A stretch of 18,470 nt of DNA from Pseudomonadota bacterium (GCA_023387775.1 JAEWHN010000313.1:1-18470); one strand, 5' to 3'; numbered from the stretch's first letter, positions 1 to 6,957 are shown. Notes: generated from the sequence alone by a model not told the origin. Numbers and translations: made by a program.

Positions 1-63
1 CCCGGCCTCGTGTTCCTTCAAAATCCCGATGATCTGCTCATCCGAGAAGCGGCTGCGTTTCAT
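1..63 (-). CDS. IS3-family transposase OrfA, N-terminal fragment
   Basis: The reading frame begins with ATG at 63 and runs off the left edge of the window. The visible 21 residues start MKRSRFSDEQIIGILKEH, the standard opening of IS3-family OrfA, the helix-turn-helix subunit that binds the element's ends. Only the start of the helix-turn-helix is inside the window. In this family OrfA overlaps OrfB and the fused transposase is made by programmed frameshifting; OrfB would lie to the left. No strong ribosome site is visible ahead of the ATG, although GAGGACC occurs a few bases upstream. The family assignment is firm. Confidence 0.85.
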   Translation of the reverse strand, partial: MKRSRFSDEQIIGILKEHEAG

Positions 64-127
64 GTTCTGGTCCTCTCTTTGGGCCAGAACGAACTTCAAA
101 CCGGATTAAGTCAAAGGGGCAATGTCA
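1..127 (-). mobile_element. IS3-family insertion sequence, partial (one end)
   Basis: The window opens inside an IS3-family element read on the minus strand. What is seen is the first 21 codons of OrfA (63 to 1), a short leader and a terminal sequence. On the minus strand the terminus reads TGACATTGCCCCTTTGAC, from about 127 inwards. Ends of the form TGAC.TGCC are usual for IS3-family members, and a similar end (TGACCTGCCACTTTC) occurs at the second IS3 remnant near 5214. The rest of the element lies outside the window, so completeness and target duplication cannot be judged. The insertion point falls inside the gene at 111-362, whose last codons come from the element. Confidence 0.7.
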
Positions 128-362
128 AGGGCACTTCCGGGATCCCCCCAGGACGCCATACCCTGTCTGGGGGGCGCATCGCAGGAGTGGGTTGCGGAGG
201 TTTGCAGCAATCTAGACGTTTGAGCTGGTCGCTCAGGAATTCCTGCAAACTGCCGCCGACGCTTCCCGCCTCCGTATGGGGCGGAGCGTATCGGTCCACT
301 CCGGAGCTTCCGGTGTGGCTAAAGGCTTCATATGCCAGTTGCAGGAGAGGAAGCTTCGTCAT
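111..362 (-). pseudogene. unknown protein, 3' end cut off by IS3 insertion
   Basis: This 83-codon frame starts MTKLPLLQLAYEAFSH, with its ATG overlapping the TGA of the upstream gene (ATGA, 359-362). That overlap is the classic sign of translational coupling and the best evidence that this is a real gene start. The final codons (about from 127 down to 111) lie in the terminal sequence of the IS3 element, so the original C-terminus is lost. The roughly 78 native residues show no recognised domain and no Walker A motif. They include a stretch rich in His, Pro and Gly (HTGSSGVDRYAPPHTEAG). The function is unknown. If the upstream DDE-like remnant belongs to the same unit, this could be an accessory transposition protein, but nothing in its residues shows that. 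Confidence 0.45.
144..174. repeat. 8-bp inverted repeat near the IS3 end
   Basis: CCCCCCAG at 144-151 and CTGGGGGG at 167-174 are perfectly complementary, with a 15-base loop. There is no T-tract on either side, so it is not a convincing terminator. It sits within the truncated gene at 111-362, just outside the insertion sequence terminus. It may be chance in GC-rich DNA. Confidence 0.35.
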
Positions 363-937
363 CGCCCCTTGCTCCAGATTTCTGAGACGATGCTGGTTAG
401 CTCCCCCATCCAGGGTCCTCTCCGGAATACCAGAAGGCGCGGAGTTTTTCCTTCCTCCCACTCCATTGCTAGAACTTTCCGCCGTGAGTGCCAGGCATTG
501 AGCTCATAGGTGAGTGGGCGGATCTTCACCGGCGCACAGGCTCCTGGGCCGGCCTTCTTAGTCATCATCTCACGCTGGAATGGCGTCTGGTATAGAAAGA
601 GGAAGCGGCCGAATTCCGCAGTCAGTACCGGGCCGACGTTTGTTTCAGCCCATTTGCCTCTGGCCCTGATGAGCAAGTGAATCTGTTCACGGGCTTTTTG
701 CGCCTCGCCAAGGCGAATCATTCGGAGGCTCGGCGTTGGTGTAGGTGCCGCTGACCCGAGGGTTTCCTTGACAATGGGGGCCTTCCGGTTGCCGGGCGCC
801 CGCAAGCTGCTCGTGAGGGCTTCCAATTTTGGGGAAGCCCATCCCTGCTGCAATGGGGTGCTGCGCGCCGTGCGGTCGGCCCTGGTGGCCTGGGTGCGAT
901 ACAGTTCGCGTACTCTCCTGAGGGCATCTTCACCCAC
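359..937 (-). CDS. uncharacterised protein, coupled to the downstream truncated gene
   Basis: The frame has natural codon use (GC-rich third positions) and a believable composition. It contains helical, charged stretches (EAQKAREQIHLLIRARG) and a C-terminal part with KVLAMEWEEGKTPRLLVFRR followed by GPW. The first start codon is a GTG at 937, giving 192 residues. However, the same frame stays open and protein-like upstream to the in-frame stop at 1037-1039 (for example IHPAYEDGSGHPTNVGED). This suggests either that an undetected start was lost or that the protein once continued from the DDE-like frame at 1040-1431 through a frameshift. Its TGA overlaps the ATG of the next frame. No family is recognised. 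It may be the C-terminal part of a transposase or an independent accessory gene. Confidence 0.45.
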   Translation of the reverse strand: MGEDALRRVRELYRTQATRADRTARSTPLQQGWASPKLEALTSSLRAPGNRKAPIVKETLGSAAPTPTPSLRMIRLGEAQKAREQIHLLIRARGKWAETNVGPVLTAEFGRFLFLYQTPFQREMMTKKAGPGACAPVKIRPLTYELNAWHSRRKVLAMEWEEGKTPRLLVFRRGPWMGELTSIVSEIWSKGR

Positions 938-1039
938 ATTCGTCGGGTGACCGGATCCATCTTCATAGGCCGGGTGAATCGGCTCTGAACATCGAATTGG
1001 GAGGCGACCTTGCCGCAGTGGTTTGACGGCCGCTGTTTA

Positions 1040-1431
1040 CTATCGTGAAGGCATCCAACGATCTGCCGCAATTCGCGCGCGATTTTCGGACCGACAAACC
1101 TGCTGTCGGGCGGCGTGAGGGATACGATTGTGTGAATTATCTGGTGCTGCTCAAGCCACGCGTCAAAACTGGCGCGATAGTCGGTGCTGTTGGTGAAATA
1201 TGGGTCTGTCGTGATTACCCTTGGGTAGCCATTTACTTCTGCAAATCGATCTATTTCCTCTATTAGGAGCTCACCGGACGGGCACCGTAGAACTTTTACT
1301 TTAAGTATTATCTGCGTGGTCCTACTAATACATAAAAGAAGAAGAAGTGATGACAAGCCCGGGAAAAAATAATCTAGCCAATGGAGGCTCCAATATATGT
1401 CGGGAGGGTACCTTCTTAAGGGAGCGTTCAT
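1040..1431 (-). pseudogene. degraded DDE transposase/integrase core-like frame
   Basis: From the ATG at about 1431 the frame first passes a hydrophobic stretch (LSSLLLLLCIS). It then gives a region laid out like an RNase H-fold integrase core: SRTTQIILKVKV, then LLIEEIDRFAEVNGYPRV, ITTDPYFTN, FDAWLEQHQIIHTIV and FVGPKIARELRQIV. The pattern 'neighbouring gene, Gly-x-Pro, then T-D and a strand, then gi..' resembles the second-Asp region of Mu/TnsB or IS481/IS3 type cores. The first Asp is not evident and the third acidic residue is uncertain (Glu in ARELR). Near 1036-1040 the likely coding frame switches to the frame of 359-1036, which suggests a frameshift. The DNA here is more AT-rich than its surroundings, as expected for imported sequence. 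The assignment is by pattern only. Confidence 0.35.
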
Positions 1432-1592
1432 GACATCTCCTCGGCGGGCGCCCACTCAGATCAGGAGCGTTCGCCATCAAGGTTGCTTCAAGTGAACATG
1501 TGCCGCAGACTACGAAACAGTCCCGAAGTTAGCGCGACGGCAATGCATCAGACCGCCAATTCAGCCCATAAGGTCAATCACCGCGAAAGCAG

Positions 1593-1622
1593 AAAAAATT
1601 GCCCGCCCCAGGGGAGGCGGGC
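1593..1622 (-). terminator. rho-independent terminator of the Gly-rich protein gene
   Basis: Read on the minus strand, GCCCGCC (1622-1616) pairs with GGCGGGC (1607-1601) around an 8-base loop, followed by AA and six T (1598-1593). It lies about 65 bases past the stop of the gene at 1688-2755, in the right orientation to end it. Confidence 0.85.
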
Positions 1623-1687
1623 ATGTGATCAGTTGCCGATCTCGGGCAGACGAGAAAGACGGTGGCGACCCATCGTCATGAATACAG

Positions 1688-2755
1688 CTATTCGGCAGCG
1701 TTGCTGGGATCGGTGAGTTCGGCGGTCTGCGTTTGGAGCGCCTCGCGGACCTGATCGATTTTGCCGTAGGTTTCTCCCACGCCCAGCACATCCTTTGCCC
1801 AGTCCACCATCTCCTGATCGACCACTTGGTTCGGATTCGCGCCCGCCTGCAGCGCCGCCGTGAGCGCCTCGTCCGTGACGGCCTCCATCTGCTCTGCTTG
1901 CTTGGCCTCGAGATCGGCGACTTGCTTTTCCGCCTCGCTGACCGCCGCAGCGCTATCAAGGGCTGAGCGAACGGCATCGATTTCCGCCGCGAGTGCTGCG
2001 GCCGCATCGGCATCCAGCGTAGAGGGATCGATCGCCTCGAGATCGCCAAGGCGCGCCTCCAGATCCGCGGTCGTCAGGTCGGCGGTATAGGAGAAGTCGT
2101 CATACGGTTCGATCGCGCCGACCGACTCAGCGAATTTCGCATCCGCAGCAGCCAACGCGGCAGTGGCCTTCCCAAGTTCAGCCTGCGTCAGGTCATAATT
2201 GGCAGATGCCATCACATAGGAACGGATCGCCGCGAATTTCGGGTCATTCGCGTTGATGAAGGCGTTGACATTCCGCTTCAGGGAATTGAGGCCACCAAGC
2301 TTGGCGTGCAGGTTCTTCTCCTTCGCCTTGGCAGCCGAAGCTTTGTTGGTTTTGCGACCGGTGTCCTTGGCCGACACTGCTGCCGCTTGCGACTTCACCG
2401 CGCCCTTGCCCTTGGCCGGCGAAGCACTGGCGCTGCCACCGAGCTGGCCCCCCAGGCCCTTCGCGTTGCCGCGCTCGCCAGCTTTTCCGGCACCAGTTCC
2501 TTGACCGCCACCTTTGCCGGCGCCGTTACTTCCAGCGTTGCCGCCCCCCTTGCCGCCGCCGTTTCCACCACCGTTGCCGCCACCCTTTCCTCCGCCTTCG
2601 CCCTTGGCATGGGCCTGGTGGGAAAAGACATCGAGGGAGCCCCTCCCGCTTCCAGTCAGGATCGGCAAAAGCATGAGGGCTGTTGTGCAGCCAAGGACGA
2701 CGAATGCGCGCGCAAATGTGGTTTTTGCAACGGCTGCTCGCATTGGAGAAGACAT
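1688..2755 (-). CDS. secreted glycine/lysine-rich protein of unknown function
   Basis: This is a 355-residue protein. The start at 2755 is chosen because GGAGG lies five bases ahead of that ATG; an in-frame ATG 48 bases upstream lacks such a site. Residues 1-50 form a long export signal: a basic start, a hydrophobic core around 18-33 and a cut site after AHA. Residues 51-105 are low-complexity glycine with Lys/Asn (repeats of GGGK and GGGN). A basic Ala/Lys linker follows (about 106-165). The C-terminal half is acidic, alanine-rich and helical (about 185-335), with likely coiled-coil stretches. A T-tail hairpin terminator follows. The AT-rich patch at 2812-2840 is the probable promoter area. 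The protein is likely envelope-associated or extracellular. No family or enzymatic motif is recognised. Confidence 0.75.
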   Translation of the reverse strand: MSSPMRAAVAKTTFARAFVVLGCTTALMLLPILTGSGRGSLDVFSHQAHAKGEGGGKGGGNGGGNGGGKGGGNAGSNGAGKGGGQGTGAGKAGERGNAKGLGGQLGGSASASPAKGKGAVKSQAAAVSAKDTGRKTNKASAAKAKEKNLHAKLGGLNSLKRNVNAFINANDPKFAAIRSYVMASANYDLTQAELGKATAALAAADAKFAESVGAIEPYDDFSYTADLTTADLEARLGDLEAIDPSTLDADAAAALAAEIDAVRSALDSAAAVSEAEKQVADLEAKQAEQMEAVTDEALTAALQAGANPNQVVDQEMVDWAKDVLGVGETYGKIDQVREALQTQTAELTDPSNAAE

Positions 2756-2984
2756 GGGGGCCTCCGATTCGTTGGACCCCGATGCTAGCGCGCAGAACCT
2801 CACCGATCGGATAAATTATTCTTTCAGGTTTGTTTTAATGTCGGTGCAGCCCAAAGTGACGTCTGGACGTGCTTTCCCATCAGCGCCGATGCCGGGCATA
2901 GATGCGGAGTGATAGCCAGTGCTTCGGCGCGGCTCTGGCGGGGGGGCGATAAACGGGATGAGAGGTGACAAGATGGGCCTACGG

Positions 2985-3299
2985 TTAGCGCGGCCACACC
3001 AGCCAGAGAATCCCCACGCCTATGAGCCAAAGCAGCGCTATTAATAACGCCGCCGCAACAATGAAGCGGACGACCAAAGCCCGCGACCATAACGGTGCAT
3101 TGGGAAGTCGCCGCCAAGCCCAGGTCGCCCCCAAGAAGGCAGTCACAAGCGCCGCTACCTGCCAGATGATTGCTCCCCCGGGCAAAACCCCATCCAAGGC
3201 TGGCAAGACATAAACACTCACCGCAGCACATAGGGCGAAACCTGCCGCCGCAAACGCGGACCTAAATGAGCGAAGTTGCGATTGCAAGTTGGGCGACAA
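2985..3299 (-). CDS. small integral membrane protein, unknown function
   Basis: The 104-residue frame starts at a TTG (3299) preceded by GGGAG at seven bases; no upstream ATG or GTG is available before a stop. It shows three strong hydrophobic segments, at about residues 16-35 (FAAAGFALCAAVSVYVL), 43-61 (GAIIWQVAALVTAFLGA) and 76-101 (VVRFIVAAALLIALLWLIG). Short basic linkers (WRRLPNAPLWSR) suit the positive-inside rule. No conserved functional residues are recognised. It is transcribed in the same direction as the Gly-rich gene but 229 bases upstream of it, so a shared operon is not evident. The membrane character supports it being real, while the TTG start and lack of a family lower certainty. 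Confidence 0.5.
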   Translation of the reverse strand: MSPNLQSQLRSFRSAFAAAGFALCAAVSVYVLPALDGVLPGGAIIWQVAALVTAFLGATWAWRRLPNAPLWSRALVVRFIVAAALLIALLWLIGVGILWLVWPR

Positions 3300-3360
3300 G
3301 TCCGGGCTCCCGCTGCCGCTGCGATACTATTGAATTGGAAGGTGCAGAGCTAGGAGCCTT

Positions 3361-3429
3361 TCAGGTTTTGACGGAAGCGTATCCAGCGTTCTCGAAGTAG
3401 TTGGCGCATTCGTTGGGCTGGATGGCCAT
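3361..3429 (-). pseudogene. IS630-family transposase, C-terminal scrap
   Basis: On the minus strand a short frame ending at the TGA (3363-3361) reads QPNECANYFENAGYASVKT. This is the highly conserved C-terminal tail of IS630-family (Tc1/mariner-like) transposases, which typically end in ECxNYFxNAGY. Upstream of about 3429 the frame loses similarity, so only the last 20 or so codons survive. A longer overlapping frame at 3350-3559 is a shadow of this. Confidence 0.65.
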
Positions 3430-3568
3430 TGAACCACGGCAGGTCTGGGTAATCCGCGTCTGCCTCGATCAGCATTCGACCACCGTGTTGGAATTCTGAT
3501 GGCGCGTCAGGCTCCGAGGCCGATCTGAATCGTCCGGCAACTGTCGATCTCCTGTGCACGCGATAGAG

Positions 3569-3693
3569 ACGGTTGGCGCAATTCCATGACGCCTAGCGGT
3601 CGACGAAATTCTCCCGTCCCAAACCTTTCTTTGATGATCTGCAGCTCTTGCATCGCCGGTGATCACTTCGATGAGTCCATACTCATCGGACAT
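3569..3693 (-). pseudogene. IS66-family OrfA (TnpA) remnant, frameshifted
   Basis: The frame from ATG 3693 begins MSDEYGLIEVITG, the usual IS66 OrfA opening. A second frame then carries QIIKERFGTGE, matching the expected Lys-rich 'ArIv.EsF.pG' helix. The first frame resumes with ISSTARRHGIAP, the helix-turn-helix recognition motif of the family. Two compensating indels therefore break the gene, and everything after GIAP is unrelated. It is non-functional and marks an old IS66 insertion just upstream of the acyl-CoA dehydrogenase gene. Confidence 0.7.
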
Positions 3694-3875
3694 AGGTCTA
3701 CACTCAAGCCTGCTCTAAGCATTTCTGCTTATGCCACCTGTCCCGTCGAATTGGGGGGCGCAGTTCATTGATCATTATTGAGTATGCAGCGCCACTATTT
3801 CACTCGCTATTCCAATACGACCGTAAGGAGGACGATCACGGTACGGCTGAGGGCACTGATCTGATGGAGGAAGAT

Positions 3876-5165
3876 ATGGCAATCGACTTCACGTTGACCA
3901 GTGAACAGATCGCTATCAGGAAGACGGCGCGCGAGTTTGCCCAAGATATTCTCAAGCCCGTCGCCATAGAGGCAGATGCAGAACGTGACCCGCAAACAGC
4001 CTTCTCCATGATGAAGCCTGTATACAGGGAGGCGCATAAACTTGGCCTCACTTTCGGGTTCATTCCGAAGGAATATGGCGGCGCGGGTATCAGCAATGTC
4101 GACCTCCAGATTGTTGCTGAGGAAATTTGCGCGGTGGATCCGGGCTTCGGGTGTATTTTGCTCGTCAACGGGCTCGCGCTGCTGCCATTGGTCTGGTTCG
4201 GTTCGGAAGAACAAAGAAGGAAGTGGTTGGTCGAGGCCACCAGCGATCAGACGGGCGAATATATTGCCGGATACAATGTGAGCGAGTCCGCGGGTACGGC
4301 AAACTTTGATCACCCTGGCGCATATCCATCAGGCATGCAGATGACTGCAGAGCATGACAAGGGGAGAGGCGAATATGTCCTCAGTGGGTCGAAGTACTGG
4401 CCGAGCAGTTCGGGAGGGTGGGATCTCAAGGGCGCGAACGTCAACATGTTCATCGTGCGGACGGATCGCCACAAGGGTGGCAAGGAGGGCTTGAGCGCCA
4501 TACTGGTGCCGCGGGGCACACCAGGCATGACCTTCAAGGCACCAATTGACAAGTTTGGCCACAGAACCAACCAGAACAACTGGATTGAGTGCGACAACTG
4601 CCGGGTTCCTGAGGAAAACGTGTTTGCGGTCGGCGACGGCGACCTGATCATCTCAAAAGCATTCACATGGTCCGGTCCAGTTGCGGGCATTGCCGCAGTG
4701 GGGGTGGCGCGTGCGGCATATGAATGGACCATGGAGTGGTCAAAAACGTATACTGCTGCCGGTGACAGACCCATCATGCACCATCAGAATGTCGGTTACG
4801 CGCTGGGCGATATAGCCATGCGGATCGAAGCCAGTCGCTATCTTTGTTGGAAGGCGGCGCACTATCTCGACATGTATCAGTCAGAGGGGCAGGCCTTCGG
4901 CGCCATGGCCAAGGTATTTTCCTGCGAACTGCTTTTCGATACTGTCTACAAGTGCATGCAAATCGCTGGAGTGAACTCGCTGAACAAGGAGTACCCTCTG
5001 GAGAGATATTTGCGCGAAGCTGCCGTTTTTCCGATATACGACGCGGGAACGATGGGTATGCAGCGTCGAAAAATCTGGGGTGTCATGGCGGACCCGGATT
5101 TCTCCACCAATGCTTTCAGAGACTGCGAGCCCGTCAAGTTCAAGAAATCGATGGAAGGATGGTAA
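3876..5165 (+). CDS. acyl-CoA dehydrogenase family flavoprotein
   Basis: This 429-residue protein has the full acyl-CoA dehydrogenase layout. It has an N-terminal helical domain (DFTLTSEQIAIRKTAREFA, residues 4-22; IPKEYGGAGIS near 67-77), a central beta domain (YNVSESAGTANF, the place of the FAD-contact 'TEp.aGSD' motif; LSGSKYWPSSSG; GHRTNQNNWIECDNCRVP) and a C-terminal helical domain. The start at 3876 is preceded by GGAGGA at seven bases; the frame extends to 3768 without such a site. The usual catalytic block IYEGT.EIQR reads IYDAGTMGMQRR, with Asp (about residue 389) where Glu is normal and one extra residue. This resembles a divergent subgroup. The enzyme would oxidise a CoA thioester or related substrate, passing electrons to ETF; the substrate is not deducible. 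The gene stands alone between IS66/IS630 scraps and an IS3 remnant, which suggests it arrived on mobile DNA. Confidence 0.88.
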   Translation: MAIDFTLTSEQIAIRKTAREFAQDILKPVAIEADAERDPQTAFSMMKPVYREAHKLGLTFGFIPKEYGGAGISNVDLQIVAEEICAVDPGFGCILLVNGLALLPLVWFGSEEQRRKWLVEATSDQTGEYIAGYNVSESAGTANFDHPGAYPSGMQMTAEHDKGRGEYVLSGSKYWPSSSGGWDLKGANVNMFIVRTDRHKGGKEGLSAILVPRGTPGMTFKAPIDKFGHRTNQNNWIECDNCRVPEENVFAVGDGDLIISKAFTWSGPVAGIAAVGVARAAYEWTMEWSKTYTAAGDRPIMHHQNVGYALGDIAMRIEASRYLCWKAAHYLDMYQSEGQAFGAMAKVFSCELLFDTVYKCMQIAGVNSLNKEYPLERYLREAAVFPIYDAGTMGMQRRKIWGVMADPDFSTNAFRDCEPVKFKKSMEGW

Positions 5166-5204
5166 AGCTCTAGTTCCGCTGACACAGAATTGGCGACCGT
5201 TTAT

Positions 5205-5238
5205 GTAGCCGGATGACCTGCCACTTTCATCCGGCTGC
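5205..5238. repeat. long inverted repeat after the acyl-CoA dehydrogenase gene
   Basis: AGCCGGATG (5207-5215) pairs perfectly with CATCCGGCT (5228-5236), and two more pairs extend the stem (one a G-U wobble), around a 12-base loop. It lies 40 bases past the dehydrogenase stop and could act as a terminator or mRNA 3' stabiliser, although no T-tract follows. The loop and right arm overlap the presumed IS3 terminus TGACCTGCCACTTTC (from 5214). Confidence 0.5.
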
Positions 5239-5307
5239 GATGAGAGCCTCAACGGTTCTAAATACGCCGATGGGCGCGGTGTGAGCAACCGGCGTAACGC
5301 GAAGCTT

Positions 5308-5602
5308 TCATCTTGCGCAGCGTTGGAACGCCGGTTGCGGCGATGGTCCCGGCGTGTTTGCCGGGGTATCCGAGCAATGAGCGCGGTCGGAATGGTTGTA
5401 ATCGCCTGCCAACTCGGCAATGGCGCTTCGGGCATGATTGAGCCGAAGAACAGCCTTTCGTCGTGCCCCGGCCGCTAAAGGACTCGACACAGCCGTTGCA
5501 TCGGCTTTCCCTGCGCGATGCGGTGCCGTCCGACTTGTGATCTTCGACCAGGCAAGGATCGCATTCGAGGTGCACTCTGTTCCCTGGTCAGAGACGATCA
5601 TG
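5308..5602 (-). pseudogene. IS3-family OrfB, integrase core remnant
   Basis: From 5602 the frame reads IVSDQGTECTSNAILAW, matching the second catalytic Asp region (SDNGTEFTSNAIL). A different frame carries CNGCVESFSGR, the third catalytic Glu region (QNGxVESFNGR). The first frame resumes with LNHARSAIAELAGDYNHSD, the family's usual tail. Frame changes between these blocks and the loss of the N-terminal half show it is dead. Further downstream, NAAQDESFALRRLL in another frame continues the typical IS3 C-terminal tail, down to about 5260. Confidence 0.7.
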
Positions 5603-5690
5603 GAAGTGCGGCTGGGTCCAGCATCGGTTCGGCGGGCAGTTTCTTCAGCTTGGCAGTTTCTTCCTCGAGTGCCTTCAGTCGCATCTGAAC
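5599..5690 (-). pseudogene. IS3-family OrfA, C-terminal remnant
   Basis: The frame 5690 to 5599 gives QMRLKALEEETAKLKKL followed by PAEPMLDPAALP and a stop. This is the leucine-zipper end of IS3 OrfA (RRLKALEEENAKLKKLLAEAMLD). Upstream the helix-turn-helix part is missing or out of frame. Its end abuts the OrfB fragment directly, which shows an internal deletion. Confidence 0.65.
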
Positions 5691-5870
5691 TTTTGTGCTT
5701 CCGGTACAGCCCCGTCAGCTTGCGACGGTCCAAATAATAGAAGTTCCACGGCGCCAATCTAACGGCAGCTTACCGCAACATGCAGCCCGATACCGGACGG
5801 TCCGCTCACGGCCCCATGCCTTCAGGGCGATTGTTTCTTGCTTGGCCAATGGTGGCCGAGGAGAAAAGCC

Positions 5871-6503
5871 ATGGGACTTTCACAGTATGACCAAGCAGCC
5901 AACAATCAACGGGCTTGGAACGCAGGCAAGAAGGTAGGCGCAAAGCGACCCCTAAAGCCTCGGCAGATATGGGCCATCCGGTTCTTCCTGGATCGCGAAG
6001 GTCGCTCGCGGGATCGAGCGTTGTTTGATCTTGCGATCGACAGCAAGTTGCGCGGATGCGATCTCGTGAAGATCAAGATTGGCAGCTTGGTCGTTGGCCG
6101 GGATATTCGAACGCGCGCTATAGTGGTGCAACAAAAAACGGGGCGTCCCGTGCAATTCGAACTGATGGCCGATGCCCGCGCGAGCTTGCTGGCATGGCTT
6201 CAGCGACGTGGCGGAACGATCGACGACTTCGCCTTCCCCAGTCGGATCGACCAGGCGGACCACTTGAGCACTAGACAATACGCCCGCTTGGTCGATGAAT
6301 GGGTCTCCGCGATCGGCCTTCGTCGCGAGGACTATGGCACGCACTCGCTTCGTCGCACCAAAGCTTCGATCATCTATAAGGCGACAGGCAACCTTCGAGC
6401 GGTGCAAATCCTGCTCGGCCACAGCAAGATAGAAAACACCGTGCGGTATCTCGGAGTAGACATCGAAGATGCGCTGACCCTAGCCGAGGGAACCGAGATC
6501 TAA
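5871..6503 (+). CDS. short tyrosine recombinase (phage-integrase family)
   Basis: This 210-residue protein carries the complete catalytic set of tyrosine recombinases. It has Arg61 in SKLRGCDL, Lys89 in QQKTGRP, His158 and Arg161 in THSLRRTKAS, His184 in LLGHSKI, and the nucleophile Tyr193 in ENTVRYLGV. The start at 5871 is preceded by GAGGAG at eight bases; an in-frame ATG at 5838 lacks such a site. The protein is shorter than phage integrases (about 300-400) and lacks the N-terminal SAM-like arm-binding domain. Only some 30 residues precede the catalytic domain. It lies between the IS3 remnant and the catabolic locus and is transcribed away from the IS3. It is probably a plasmid- or island-borne recombinase, acting by strand exchange at an unknown site. 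No attachment repeats were identified. Confidence 0.88.
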   Translation: MGLSQYDQAANNQRAWNAGKKVGAKRPLKPRQIWAIRFFLDREGRSRDRALFDLAIDSKLRGCDLVKIKIGSLVVGRDIRTRAIVVQQKTGRPVQFELMADARASLLAWLQRRGGTIDDFAFPSRIDQADHLSTRQYARLVDEWVSAIGLRREDYGTHSLRRTKASIIYKATGNLRAVQILLGHSKIENTVRYLGVDIEDALTLAEGTEI

Positions 6504-6957
6504 TCTCAGGGCGGCCTCTCGGGTCCGCCGCGGGGCCGTTATTGATTTTGTCCCCGACCGGATCGAGCAGAACCGCGCCTAGTGTCGGCCGTCGACCTGG
6601 ACCCAAAGCGGACATCGCCTGCAAGGCTTATACGTCGAGGTTGCGCCCCATGTCGGTCGTTGAGGCGAACTTTGCTTTCGCTCGGAAGCGGACATTACTG
6701 GAGTGTGCAGTTCTTTGGCTCAGGACGCCAACGTCTTGTCGCGGGAATTCCTTATCACCTTCTCCGAGCGCGTCCCAAAGATCAGCTCAATAGACCCAAC
6801 CAGTTCCCATCCTGTCTCGGGAGGCCGTGGTTGGATATTCGGCGGCGCCCTCGGGTCGATATCTCAGCTTCAGGCCGATTGAGCCTGCCAAGCCCGAGCA
6901 CCAGAACCATCAATAGTCTCTGAGGTTCTGGCCTGCGAAGCCGGCGGCGGACCATTG
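6504..6957. other. gene-free stretch of about 450 bases
   Basis: No frame here looks like a protein: the open frames are low-similarity and rich in Arg/Ser/Pro. AAGCGGACAT occurs twice (about 6610 and 6686). An 8-bp inverted repeat lies at 6901-6931. A weak hairpin with a bulge follows the recombinase stop (GGCGG/CCGCC at about 6511-6530). This may be debris from an old rearrangement between the recombinase gene and the 3' end of the M81 gene. Confidence 0.5.
6901..6931. repeat. 8-bp inverted repeat past the M81 gene
   Basis: CCAGAACC (6901-6908) and GGTTCTGG (6924-6931) are perfect complements with a 15-base loop. The repeat lies 27 bases beyond the stop of the leftward operon's last gene, so it may mark its transcript end. 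No T-tract is present, so a rho-independent role is weak. Confidence 0.4.

Larger units (their letters stand above)
5214..5757 (-). mobile_element. decayed IS3-family element
   Basis: The minus strand carries pieces of OrfA and OrfB in the correct order but in several frames, and the middle is missing. The OrfA tail ends near 5599 and is followed at once by the second-Asp region of OrfB. The zinc/linker part and first catalytic Asp, several hundred bases in intact elements, are therefore deleted. The low-coordinate end starts with TGACCTGCC at 5214, an IS3-type terminus. The other terminus is not seen. The element cannot move by itself. Confidence 0.7.

Noticed and set aside
3350..3559. 69-codon frame on the minus strand
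   Set aside because: A neighbouring frame contains the conserved IS630 C-terminal tail, so this is the shadow of a transposase remnant.
6542..6923. Overlapping plus-strand frames of 83 and 113 codons in the gene-free stretch
   Set aside because: No ribosome site, Arg/Ser/Pro-rich composition and no recognisable motif.
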